From contig WPIO01000055.1 of NCBI GenBank assembly GCA_009760855.2, positions 1,976,501-2,040,500 of the forward strand: a DNA stretch of 64,000 nt. The letters are read 5' to 3'. A model generated the notes under the pieces. It made no database searches and was not told the DNA's origin. It was given only the letters and a program-made list of their open reading frames with translations. Below are positions 1-9,667 of the stretch, piece by piece. Position 1 is the first letter of the stretch. Each line of letters opens with the position of its first letter. The DNA comes from Cristatella mucedo (Eukaryota > Bryozoa > Phylactolaemata > Cristatellidae). The translations under genes were made by a program, and so were the position numbers.

Positions 1-596
1 GAAAGTGGGAAGCATAGCAGAGTTAGGAGAGCAGTTGAGGTAGTGAGTAGCATAGAAGTAGCAGTTCAGGACCGCTGAAAAAGATGTGCCATAGTCGGCA
101 GTTGGAGAGTAGATGTCGTTGCGTAAGAATTGTGGAAGCGAGTTCCACAGTCTAGGACCTGCAGAGCTAAAGCTTCTGTCGCCAACTGTCTTTAAGCGGA
201 GGAATGGGACAGCTAATTTATTGTCCACACAGGACCTGAGGGCGCGAACAGGCTGAAACTGGTGCAGCAGTTCAGCTAGGTACGAAGGAGCCAAGCCGTG
301 GCGGGCCTTGTGGGTCAGCGTAAGAACTTTGCTCTGTATCCTTTGCTCAACCGGCAACCATCCTAGCTCTTTCAGCAGAGGTGACACGTGCTCAAACCGC
401 TGGGACTTGAAGACCAGCCTTGCAGCCACATTCATAGTCCGCTGTAGTGGCATAATAGCTTTCTTTCGCAGCCCAGCCAGAAGGGAATTACAATAATCAA
501 GCCGAGACAGAACTAAAGAGCTAGTTAAATTCTTTACAAGCCACTGTGGGAGACAGCTTCTAATCTTGGATAGGGATCGGATGTGATGGCTAGTTG
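1..596 (-). mobile_element. LINE-B retrotransposon, 3' part, cut by window edge
   Basis: Read on the minus strand, this encodes the C-terminal part of a CR1/L2-group reverse transcriptase: a LVLSRLDYCNSLLAGL segment, then SPLLKELGWLPVEQRI, LAPSYLAELL and GPRLWNSLPQFLRND. The same peptides occur on the plus strand at 18976-19455. The frame has lesions and the 3' end runs off the left edge. Non-LTR elements of this group encode an APE endonuclease and an RT. Only the post-palm region is present here, so this is a dead fragment. Confidence 0.8.
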
Positions 597-742
597 TAGA
601 TCGTGGGCTCCGAACATCGTGGGCTCCGAACATCGTGGGCTCCGAACATCGTGGGCTCCGAAAATCGTGGGCTCCGAACATCGTGGGCTCCGAACATCGT
701 GGGCTCAGAACATCGTGGGCTCCGAACATGGGCTCCGTACAC
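597..742. repeat. 16-bp minisatellite, about 9 copies
   Basis: The unit ATCGTGGGCTCCGAAC is repeated head to tail about nine times with one or two substitutions per copy and a shortened last copy. The array starts exactly where the LINE-B fragment stops. Open frames on both strands here are by-products of the repeat. Confidence 0.92.
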
Positions 743-956
743 GCACCAGCGAACGCACGCTGGGTACACACGCATGGAACGAGTGCTACGATCATGCTAC
801 CCAAACTCTACGAACACGCGCTAGGCTTGGACCGCACGACGATCGCTATATACACGCATTTCGTACACACCCGAAACGCGAATTACGTATGGGCGCTACG
901 AACACTCATTATGTATATGCCCTACACTACGTACACGCGCTTCGAACACCCGCTCG
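743..956. repeat. Degenerate ACGAACAC-type repeat region
   Basis: This stretch repeats words such as ACACGC, TACGAACAC and CTACG at irregular spacing, bridging the 16-bp array and the CACGTG array. It looks like a decayed extension of the same minisatellite block. No gene is recognised. Confidence 0.4.
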
Positions 957-1190
957 AGCCACGCCACGTGCTCATGCCACGTGCAGGCATTATGCGAACG
1001 CCCCACGTGCACTCGCCATGTGCACTCGCTACGTGCACGTCCCCACGTGCACTCGCCACGTGCACTCGCTACGTGCACGCCCCACGTGCACTCGCCACGT
1101 GCACGCCCCCACGTGCTCACGCCACGTGCACGAGCCACGTGCACGCCCCCACGTGCTCACGCCACGTGCACGAGCCACGTGCAGCGACGC
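957..1190. repeat. CACGTG-rich minisatellite
   Basis: An irregular 12-18 bp repeat built on GCCACGTGCAC. The palindrome CACGTG occurs about thirteen times in roughly 230 bp, with a few TACGTG variants. CACGTG is the canonical E-box/G-box core bound by bHLH proteins. Whether it binds anything here is unknown, and the pattern is explained by tandem duplication. Confidence 0.85.
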
Positions 1191-1344
1191 CGAAAACAGA
1201 TGCGCTGCGGCCGCGCCCTGGGAACCAAGAAGCGGCCCGGCCCATCAAAGGCGGGCCAAGCTACGTCGAAGGCAAGCCAGCGGGAAGCTGCTGAGGGCCA
1301 GCCTGCCATTAAACCAGATCGGCCTTTGTATTTCGTGGCGCACT

Positions 1345-2408
1345 AGCTGAACTCATATATCGAAATCTCACACCTTGCTAGTAAGTTCCAGTCTGGCTTT
1401 AGAGCTAATCACTCCACAGAGTCAGCATTGCTTCGGGTATACCACGAACTACTTAGGAATGCAGACGTGAGTAGAGTGTCTCTGTTCATTTTGCTCGATC
1501 TTTCGGCAGCTTTTGATACCATCGATCACAAAGTTGTTCTAGAGCACTTCTCATCTCGCCTGGGCATCACTGGCAGTGCTCTGCAGTGGTTCAGGTCCTA
1601 TCTCAGTGGGAGACTCCAGAGTATTGACGAGAATGGACAAAGATCATCTGAAGTACCTCTGAAATATGGAGTACCTCAGGGCTCCGTGCTAGGTCCGGTT
1701 CTTTTCACGGTTTATACTCTCCCTCTTGCCGATGTGATTGCCAAGCACAATGTAGGCTTTCACTTCTATATGGATGACACTCAGTTGTGCCTTTGCTTTG
1801 ATCCATCCCAGCCTTCGAGCACCTCGAATTCTCTCAACTCACTTGCTGCACGTATTGATGACATCCGCACATGGATGGCAGCAAATTTTCTAAAACTTAA
1901 CGATGATAAAACTAACTTACTAGTTATGGGCAAACCCAGTGTGATTCACAAGGCTGACGCTCAAAATTGGCTCTGCCAGCATATCTCGTGTCGAATCAGC
2001 TCGAAATCTAGGTGTCATATGTCAAAGCGACCTCTCGTTAGACGACCATATCAGCTCCACAGTCAAATCTGCCTATTTCCAACTTCATAACATTGCTAAA
2101 ATTCGGGCTTGTTTAGATAAGGATACCACGTCCAAGTTAATCCATGCATTCGTGACATCCCCTCTCGACTTCTGCAACTCACTGCTTACAGGCCTATCAG
2201 CATGTGCGATCAGGCGATTGCCGCTGATGCAAAAATCCACGGCTAGGCTTGTCTGTCGTCAGCGTCGCAGTTGCCACGTTACACCACTTCTCGCCGACCT
2301 GCACTGGCTACCAGTCAAGCAACGGATTGACTTCAAGGTTTTGTCGCTCATTTTTAGGTCACTTCATTCTTTGGCTCCAGCCTATCTCTTAGATATACTC
2401 CCCCATTA
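1345..2408 (+). pseudogene. LINE-A reverse transcriptase fragment (frameshifted)
   Basis: Frame one (about 1345-2090) carries RT motifs in order: GFRANHSTESALL, LLDLSAAFDTIDH, YGVPQGSVLGPVLF and the catalytic box as YMDDTQL. A frameshift near 1960 moves the reading to another frame, where DHISSTVKSAYFQL, LDFCNSLLTGL and LHWLPVKQRIDFKVLSL follow until a stop at 2407-2409. The catalytic aspartates are intact, but the endonuclease is missing and the frame is broken. This is a retrotransposon pseudogene, not a host gene. Confidence 0.85.
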
Positions 2409-2795
2409 GGTCAAGCATCGTACCACCCGCTTTTCGGAATCCAGCAGTCTACAAATACCTCGTACAAACTTCAAATCCTTTGGAGACCGTGCATTTAGTT
2501 CGTATGCTCCCAAAGCCTGGAACTCCCCCTCGACCTGCGTCAGAACATCCCTGACCTGACCACATTTAAAAAGAACTTAAAAACACCTCTTTTTAGGAAA
2601 GCATTTAGTGGGTCCCTGTGATTCGTCCTTGATGTGCTTGTGCGTGCTGACACTGTGCATGCTGCCACTAACCACATTTGCATGCATCCCCTGTGCATGT
2701 CACCCCTAACCATGTTATTCATTTTGTTTGTTTATCAATCATGATATTGCTCACCATTCAATTGCATTTCCCATTGCAGCAAATGTAAAGCGCCT

Positions 2796-2796
<1 letters not shown>

Positions 2797-2844
<48 letters not shown>
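2797..2844. repeat. (GA)24 microsatellite within the LINE-A 3' tip
   Basis: A pure GA run sits exactly where other LINE-A copies have the 5' arm of the tip stem (GAGAGATT). It therefore seems to have grown from the AGAGA of the element itself. Confidence 0.95.
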
Positions 2845-2847
<3 letters not shown>

Positions 2848-2939
2848 AGTTCTCTGAGGGCGCTTTATCAAGTACATTAATATTATTATTATTATTATTA
2901 TCACTTTTACGTCCTCGCAATTCTCTCACTCAGCCTGAC

Positions 2940-3445
2940 CTATCGGAGACGCTTCGTCGGTAGGCTTCGCATCGTATTCGCCGACTGATTCCGATTTTCT
3001 AGTCGCTCGGCTGTGCGTATAACTCAAAATTCTAAACTCAAATTGTGCTTGTATGACCGCGCCTTCAGCTTTTGTATGCTCGCGAAGTCTGCAGCTCACT
3101 CCCGACTTAGCACCATGACATCCCCTGTCTTGGTGGAACTTAAGCAGAAACTGAAAACCGACCTGTTCTTTATATAATTTGCTCGTTCTGCGAGATTTGT
3201 CATTTGTGCTTTGTCATTTCTGCTCACCGCCGACCTGCGCTGGCCTCCCATCATGCAGCCTGCATCCGACATGCGACATCGCTCTGCGCGAGCTGTCATT
3301 TGTTAGCTTACTTATGTTAAAATTTAAATTTTTTATTATTACTCATCATTTGACATATTTCTTTTCCAGCGTATTTAAAGTGTCTAGAAAGTGGTTCGCT
3401 TCTCTTTTGGAGCCAAAACGCTTATAATTATCATCCTTATTATTA
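2940..3445 (+). mobile_element. Degenerate LINE 3' fragment
   Basis: A plus-strand stretch with LINE C-terminal-like peptide pieces (LKQKLKTDLFF) and a diverged end resembling the LINE-A tip: GTGTCTAGAAAGTGG, then CTTCTCTTTTGGAGC, then an AT-rich ATTATTACT tail. It appears to be an older or different member of the same group. Boundaries are approximate. Confidence 0.4.
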
Positions 3446-4029
3446 CTACATCAAACATCGAGTACTCTCTGATCCACTCAGAGTCACTTCGCTGGAGTCT
3501 GCAGCGACTAAAGCAGCATGTCTAGTGCAAAAGGTAGCTTTTAAAAAACAATGACAGTCTGAATGTTTTATTTACGCCAACTAGAGTTTTCAGAAGATTT
3601 GAATAGAGGGACTCGTTAACGCCACGCTAAAGCCGACACGCATCCAATGGATACTACAACGTTCTGAGGCTAGTGGCAACCGATTAAAATGCTGTAGTGC
3701 TTGTTTTGTGCTGGCTAACCTGCTATCGTGCAAGAATGGAAAATGGCAATTAAACCAATCACCTCTTCAAACTTACGAGGTCCGCGATAACCGAGCAAAA
3801 AAGTCTGCATCAACTTGTAATAACATTGTAATTAGCGAAGCGCCTTGACACTTACGTGTGACACTGTGACGCCTCACCTGTGGCCAATAGTTGAACCGTT
3901 GAAGCAGCGCAGCGTCAGGCCACTAATGCAGGTTATGTTTCGTGTTGCCTGCTGCGATTGATTGATTGGGCTCTCATATATGTTGCCCTTTGAAAATAAT
4001 CAAGGAGAGTCTCGTTTACCACGCACGTG
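3446..4029. other. No recognisable feature
   Basis: AT-balanced unique-looking sequence with no open frame matching a family I know and no clear repeat structure. Confidence 0.5.
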
Positions 4030-4860
4030 CGCCCGCTGTGTCTCAGTGAGACTCCGACACGAACAGCCGCCGCCGGAGCTACTATTATACCGCACTGCAC
4101 GATCGCATTCGAAGCGCCAAGTCACTATTCACCCTCGCCGTAAGTGGATGAAAGAAACTCGGCTAGCGGATCGCGAGGTGAGCTTTTGGCAGCTGGCAGG
4201 GGGCCGACCAGACGACTCATCGTTCGCCGGAATGAAACTAGGTCGTAAGGTAGGAGTCAGTTGAGTGTCCGAGACGCTATCAAAACCGGATGGCGGTGGA
4301 GATGGCGGCATTCGAGCAGATGTCAAATGCTGGCAGCTGAATTCCTCGACGAGCATTCTCGCAGCCGCGCTTATAGTCGCGACCTGCCCTGGGCGGCGGG
4401 TCCGGCAAATCCGTCAAAATTCCACTCCGGGGTGGTGGGGGGTGATGCTGGTGTCGGCTGCTCTCCAGACGTCTAGCGAGCGGCGGTCTTCGACCTCGCT
4501 TCGACCTCTCGTCGTCGCCAGCGCGTCGAACGTAGCCGGCCCGCCTTCGCTCGAGGCTTCCGGCTCGGTGCGCAGACGGACTCGGCGGCCGAGGGGCGAG
4601 CCGCTCGAGTAGACGACGACGCGGAGGGGGCGAACGAATCGCGAGATTTGCGAGAAACCGCGAGAACGAATCCGCCGCCGCCACGGCTAGCAAAGCTGGC
4701 CGTCGGCCACCTGCGCCGGCCACCCGAAGGCGACCTAGGTCGTCACTACGGCGCACACGAAGCCGCCGCCCGCGCGAGCGCCGTCAGCAGCAGCGATCCG
4801 CTGCGTTCGTTCCGCTGCGAAGCGAAAGAAATCCTGCTCGAAATCCTGCTCCTTTCTTTG
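4030..4860. other. GC- and CpG-rich segment
   Basis: By eye this stretch is much richer in GC and CpG than its surroundings. Long open frames exist on both strands, including a 158-codon minus-strand frame at 4280-4756, but they are Arg/Pro-rich, as expected from base composition. It could be a CpG-island-type promoter or an eroded repeat. No product can be assigned. Confidence 0.35.
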
Positions 4861-4869
4861 ACTGCGCAC

Positions 4870-4959
4870 GACAGCGAGCTCTGCGACAGCGAGCTCTGCG
4901 ACAGCGAGCTCTGCGACAGCGAGCTCTGCGACAGCGAGCTCTGCGACAGCGAGCTCTGC
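4870..4959. repeat. 15-bp minisatellite, 6 perfect copies
   Basis: The unit GACAGCGAGCTCTGC is repeated six times without change, each copy carrying the palindrome GAGCTC. Because 15 is divisible by three, all frames stay open (CDSEL on the plus strand). That explains the open frames here. Confidence 0.97.
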
Positions 4960-5035
4960 GAAAATTTCGCTCGCAAGATTTCACTTGCGCTGGCACGGCC
5001 GCAATCTCGCGCAATGCGCTGCAAAAAATTTCTCC

Positions 5036-5514
5036 GACACACTCCCCCATCAGGCCGAGCATCGTACCACCCCGCTTTTCCGAATCCAACAGTCTGGAAA
5101 TACCTCGTACAAAACTTCGAATCCTTTGGAGACCGTGCATTTAGTTCGTACGCTCCCAAAGTCTGGAACTCCCCCCCTCCCGACCTGCTTCAGAACATCC
5201 CCTGACCTGACCACATTTAAAAGGAACTTAAAAACACACCTATTTAGGACAGCATTTGGTGGGTCTCTGTGATTCGTCATTCACGTGCTTATGCGTGCTG
5301 ACACTGTGCATGCTGCCACTAACCACATTTGCATGCCGACCCTGTGCATGTCACCCCTAACCGTGTCATTCATTTTGTCTGTTTTTCAAGCATGATTTGA
5401 CTTACCATTCAATTGCATTTCACTTTACAGCAAATGTAAAGCTTCTAGAGAGAGATTAAGTTCTCTGAGGGCGCTTTATCAAGTAAATTATTATTATTAT
5501 TATTATTATTATGA
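5036..5514 (+). mobile_element. LINE-A, 3'-end copy
   Basis: The copy starts in the C-terminal RT region (SFGDRAFSSYAPKVWN, TSPDLTTFKRNLKTHLFRTAF). It continues through the shared 3' UTR blocks and ends with the tip AGAGATTAAGTTCTCT and an (ATT)n tail at about 5489-5512. It is a severely 5'-truncated insertion. Confidence 0.87.
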
Positions 5515-5516
5515 AA

Positions 5517-5941
5517 ATTGACTGCAATAGCGGGGCCAATGCCGCAATCCACTCCAATCCACCGTAAAAAAGACTAGAAATAGACTGCGCCAACTGCTCC
5601 GATTTGTATTGCACATCAAAGCACACTGTATTGTGTGCACAAGCACTAATAATTTTAAAATGTGCATCCGCGAACTTTGGCAATGCGCGGCTCTCGCCCG
5701 AAATGACCTGGGAAATATCGCAATCCACTCTAATCTACTGCAAATCACACTCAAATCGCCGGCGTGAAGCTCTAATGTATATTGCATATAAGACTAGACT
5801 CATTTCAAAGTGCACCCAAAAAATGTCACTCTCTTGTGCATACGCGTTTTTATGCAATACACTGCAATCGACTGCGACGGCCTAATCTCATACTGCAATC
5901 CTCCGCAAAGTGACCAGAACGCGTACGCTAGAAGCTCTAAT
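5517..5941. repeat. Degenerate tandem repeat block, part 1
   Basis: The block repeats variants of GCAATCCACTCCAATCCAC and AATCGACTGCGACGGCC at roughly 130-190 bp spacing, together with TTGCATxTxAAAGTGCAC-like segments. Copies are highly diverged. The array resumes after the DNA-transposon relic at 5944-6420. Confidence 0.6.
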
Positions 5942-5943
5942 TA

Positions 5944-6420
5944 CCGCATTTTTAAGTGCATTAGTCGCACTTTTTCGAATTGTTTTTTAAATGAAACTGG
6001 GACTTGTTTACTGCAAGTCAAAAAATGTCTTAATTCAAAAACCACTCCTTGCCTACCTATCTAGACTGCTCAACTTCTTCATGCGTGATTAACTAGTTTA
6101 CACATGCTTTACTTTACCTGACCATAAACCCTAAAATTGTATATTTCAAGCGCACTGGATGGAACAAAAGATGATGTAATCTATGAGGGAAGTGATGACT
6201 CAGACATTGACTATGCTGCAGAAGACTATGAAGATGTTAGCAGTGATAACGATGTTGAGTTTCTTGCTAACTGTGATAATTAAAGACAACTTATGTTAAA
6301 ACGAGATGAGCTATATATTTAGTAATGATATTGTTCAATGAAAACCTTTTCAAAAAATTGTGTCCGTAAATTTAGGGTGCGATTTATACTTGAATGCGAC
6401 TTACAATCGTAAAAATACGG
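5944..6420 (+). mobile_element. pogo/Tc1-group DNA transposon relic with TIRs
   Basis: The ends form inverted repeats: CCGCATTTTTAAGTGCATTA on the left and, reversed, CCGTATTTTTACGATTGTAA on the right. Both continue into AGTCGCA. The element is flanked by TA on each side (5942-5943 and 6421-6422), the target duplication of Tc1/mariner/pogo elements. The 477-bp interior keeps only the last piece of a transposase-like reading frame. Internal deletion or capture of the 3' exon would explain this. Confidence 0.7.
6152..6283 (+). pseudogene. pogo/Tigger-type transposase C-terminal fragment
   Basis: A 43-codon open stretch begins ALDGTKDDVIYEG and continues as a strongly acidic tail (DDSDIDYAAEDYEDVSSDND) to a TAA. 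Pogo/Tigger/CENP-B-like DDE proteins commonly end in a short 'ALDG(S/T)EDD' element with an acidic tail, and this matches. It lies inside the TIR pair at 5944-6420. It is too short for the ordinary open-frame listing and has no start or catalytic core. Confidence 0.6.
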
Positions 6421-6422
6421 TA

Positions 6423-7425
6423 TGATTGCACGCTGCACTACTCTTTGGTCATTGTGTAATCGTACAATTTCACTATAATTGTCTCGACCATTTTGCACCT
6501 ACATAGAGCACCGCAATCTCCATTAAAAGGCCAGAAAGCGTACACTGTAAGCTCCAATAGCGATCGCATAATGCTCTAATCTTCGGTCACTGAGTAATCA
6601 CACAATTTCACTACAATTGCCTCAACCATTCTGTAGGAATAACAATAATACATTGTATAAAGCGTGCTCAGAGAACTCAATCTCTTTCTAGGCACTTCAT
6701 ATTTGCTGAAGAGGAAACACGATCGAATGGTTACTGGTAGTTAGTGGTAGCAATGCACTACAATCGACTTCAATTGCCCCAGCCAATACCGCTATCAACA
6801 ACAATCCTATGCAAAATGTCCTGATTGGTTTCTCAATGCTCCAATTTTGAATAAATTTTACAAAGCATACTGTTTAAAGTGCAACCGGGTCATTTTAACG
6901 CATTGTGCTCGTAAAATCTCGGGCAATGAATACCAATCTACGGCAACGGCTTGGCTCGAAGTAACAATCCACTACAATCTGGGGCAAATAAACCACAAAT
7001 TGAATTTGCGAATCTCCAATTGTCATTGAATATAACATTTCATTGTGTTCAAAGTGAAACCTTAGAGTGTTTTCAAGCTGTTGGGCTTGTTAATTGTCAA
7101 TAATGCACGGAAACCCTCAGTAATGGTGGGGGTCAATACTGCAATCCGTGGAGAATCGACAAGATGGGCACCGCGGAACTGCAACTGTCTTTCCACCTAA
7201 CACCTAAATTCACGCGCAAATAATTTGCACCCATCGTACGTGTTCAATCGACGGTAAAACATGGCAATCGACGGCACTGACCTGGCTATAGTGGTCCGTT
7301 ACAAATAGATCGACAGTTGCTGCGAGAGGCTCCAATTTTTCTTTTGTATTGCAGCATACTGTACGTACAAAAAATGCAGCCAACACTTTTAAACAATCGA
7401 GAACGTACAGTTGACTAACCGCCTT
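6423..7425. repeat. Degenerate tandem repeat block, part 2
   Basis: This continues the GCAATCxACxGCAATxGCC-type array. Two neighbouring units, at about 6437-6495 and 6575-6632, share the TTTCACTAYAATTG segment. The last part, about 7280-7416, is nearly identical to 9215-9355. A short LINE-A tip (6638-6757) is inserted. Confidence 0.6.
6638..6757 (-). mobile_element. LINE-A 3' tip copy
   Basis: A reverse-strand copy limited to the last ~115 bp of LINE-A: an imperfect (AAT)n, the stem-loop tip read as AGAGAACTCAATCTCT, and a short piece of 3' UTR. Confidence 0.75.
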
Positions 7426-7502
7426 CTTTCTAGCTTATGCAGAGTGCCTGAAAGAGATTTAGCTCTCTTAAGGCGCTTTGCAAATTTCGCTTATTATAAT
7501 TA
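7426..7502 (+). mobile_element. LINE-A/SINE-2-type 3' tip
   Basis: Contains AGTGCCTGAAAGAGATTTAG, then CTCTCTTAAGGCGCTTTGC and an AT-rich ATTATAATTA tail. Only the 3' tip remains, so whether it came from LINE-A or SINE-2 cannot be told. Confidence 0.6.
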
Positions 7503-8136
7503 CTGCCTGGCAAGTTCGACGCTAAACATGGCGTAAGGTGCAGTAGTCCAAGCAGCTGCTGCCACTCAGCGATCTTATAAAGCTGCTGGTGGTTCTCAAA
7601 AGCCCTCGTAAGTGCAGTTCTTGGCTGTAAAAAGCTCCTCCGACAGTCGTGTGGCTGACCGATCATCCGATTTACGAGATTTATATCGTCTCAGAAGATA
7701 TTGTAATACGTAAGGATGAAAAAAGAATGTGTCTTATCATCCACAGAGTTAAACCAGCTACCTCCGCAACCAGTGGCTGAAATCACACCTGGCCGCACTC
7801 ATTTACCTAACTGCTTCGACTACAGGTTAGGCGTGCAAGTGGTGAGCGCCAGAACTAACTACACCGAGGATTTTTTCAAGTTTTGGTTTTCGGTGCTCTA
7901 GCATAGGGATCCCGAGGTTGGTGTGTTTACTCAGGTGACCTAAGCTGTGCCTTACCTAGCCTACGATGCGCTCTCGAAAGCCGTTCTTCTGGTTAAGTAT
8001 GCGGTTTACACTGACACAGAACTGTATTAGCTGCCTGCGTTCACTCGTGCACAAGTCCTTGTTTCCAGCAGCAAATCGTGGCCAATGCTCCGGCTGAAGG
8101 AGACGGACGCTGTCAACACACCTCGTGCCGGAGAAA
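7503..8136. other. No recognisable feature
   Basis: Unique-looking sequence. Short open frames here match nothing I recognise and show no splice-linked partners. Confidence 0.5.
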
Positions 8137-8845
8137 TAATAATTATAATAATAATGCACTTGATAAAGCGCCCTCAGAGAACTTAATCTCTTTCTAGGCG
8201 CTTTACATTTGCTGCAAAGGGAAATGCGATTGAATGGTAAGTCAAATCATGCTTAAAAAATGAATAATATGGTTAAGGGTGACATGCACAGGGTCAGCAT
8301 GCAAATGTGGTTAGTGGCAGCATGCACAGTGTCAGCACGCATAAGAACGTCAAGGACGAATCACAGGGAATTCAATAAATGCTGTCCTAAATAGGTGTGG
8401 TTTTAAGTTCCTTTTAAATGTGGTCAGGTCAGGGGATGTTCTGACGCAGGTCGGGAGGCAGTTCCAGGCTTTGGGAGCGTACGAACTAAATGCACGGTCT
8501 CCAAAGGATTTAAGGTTTGTACGAGGTATTTCTAGACTGTTGGATTCCGAAAAGCGGTTGGTACGATGTTTGGCCTGATGGGGTAGTATATCTGACAGGT
8601 AGGCTGGAGCCATAGAATGAAGGGACCTAAAAGTGAGCGATAAAACCTTGAAGTCAATCCGTTGCTTGACTGGTAGCCATCGCAGGTCGGCGAGAAGTGG
8701 AGTAATGTGGCAACTGCGACGCTCACGACAGACGAGCCTAGCTGCAGAGTTGTGCACCAGCTGCAATCGCCTGATCGCACATGCTGGTAGGCCAGTAAGC
8801 AGTGAGTTGCAGAAGTCGAGACGAGATGCCACGAATGCAGGGACC
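8137..8845 (-). mobile_element. LINE-A, 3'-end copy
   Basis: From left to right on the plus strand: (AAT)n, tip AGAGAACTTAATCTCT, 3' UTR, then the RT C-terminus. On the minus strand the peptide includes SRLDFCNSLLTGLPACAIRR, LRWLPVKQRIDFKVLSLTF and APKAWNCLPTCVRTSPDL. One frame stays open from about 8845 to 8350, so decay is moderate. Confidence 0.87.
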
Positions 8846-9210
8846 CGAAAAGGTTGCCATGCAACGCAGGAGGTGTCAGTAGTGCCGCTAGTTTCCTTTG
8901 AGCTGCAAAGCACCGCAAGCTGGGCTCAGTCTGCCCACCCTACGAGTGTCCGCCGTACTGGATCCAGGCCGTCTGCGCTGCTTGTTCAAACCTCGATAAA
9001 AGCTGCCGAGATTTCTACTTACATATCACGCACAAGCGTAGCCATACATGAGCTCGCGGCCTGCGCAAGCATTTCGCAAGGCAAGAAAGACGAACACGCG
9101 CTCCTTGACTCTCACTTGGGGGGCTCTCAATGCCAGCATCTCACCTCGGGCTCGGCCACAGCAATGGCAACTGGACATTATGATTTGACAATGGTTTGCC
9201 AGGGTGCGGC
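8846..9210. other. No recognisable feature
   Basis: Sequence between the LINE-A 5' break and the second tandem-repeat block. A plus-strand open frame crosses from the antisense of the LINE into this region and is taken as chance. Confidence 0.4.
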
Positions 9211-9667
9211 CAACAGGGTCTGGCCATAGCGGTCCGTTACAAATAGATCAACAGCTGCTGCGAGAGGCTCCAATTTTTCGTTCGTATTGCAGCACACTGT
9301 ACGCACAAAAAATGCAGCAAAATTCTTTTAAACAATCGAGAACGTACAGTTGAGGGCAGTGCACTGCAATCGACGGCAATGGCCAGGCTTCGACCACAAT
9401 CTGTTTCAGATTGACTAGAAATAGGTTTTTTTTTCGTAGTGCCAATTACCATGCCACATAAAGTTTACTGTGGCCACACATACTTTCAACCCATTGCGCT
9501 CGTTCAATCTCGGGCAATGAATGGCTATCAAAGGCAATGGCCCAGAAAAATACGACAATCTGTGACGAATATAACACGCACCGCCCCAAACAGACGGAAA
9601 GTTTCATGGCGATGCTCCAATTTAGAATTCTCTTTGTGTTACACTCGATTTTTGGTGCTTCCGGAAA
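9211..9667. repeat. Degenerate tandem repeat block, second locus
   Basis: Positions about 9215-9355 closely repeat 7280-7416, sharing GGTCCGTTACAAATAGATC, GCGAGAGGCTCCAATTTTT and ACAATCGAGAACGTACAGTT. The rest carries the AATCGACGGCAATGGCC motif and related words. Confidence 0.7.

Larger units (their letters stand above)
1345..2902 (+). mobile_element. LINE-A retrotransposon, 5'-truncated, with 3' end
   Basis: The best single view of LINE-A. It begins inside the RT at FQSGFRANHSTESALL and runs through the RT palm and the C-terminal region. The 3' UTR holds recurring blocks (TGCGTGCTGACACTGTGCA and a CACATTTGCATGC-type block). The end is the stem-loop tip and an (ATT)n tail near 2878-2900. 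The tip stem has expanded into a GA microsatellite. 5' truncation is usual for non-LTR elements. Confidence 0.88.

Noticed and set aside
583-1350. Long overlapping frames on both strands
   Set aside because: They lie across the 16-bp and CACGTG minisatellites. The composition is dominated by repeat-derived words.
4280-4756. 158-codon minus-strand frame as a gene
   Set aside because: Arg/Pro/Ala-rich, as expected from GC-rich DNA. Frames on the opposite strand are equally open, and there is no recognised domain.
8350-8913. Open RT-like frames as domesticated host genes
   Set aside because: They end with LINE-A 3' UTR, tip and tail, are 5'-truncated and occur in many diverged copies, so they are retrotransposon remnants.
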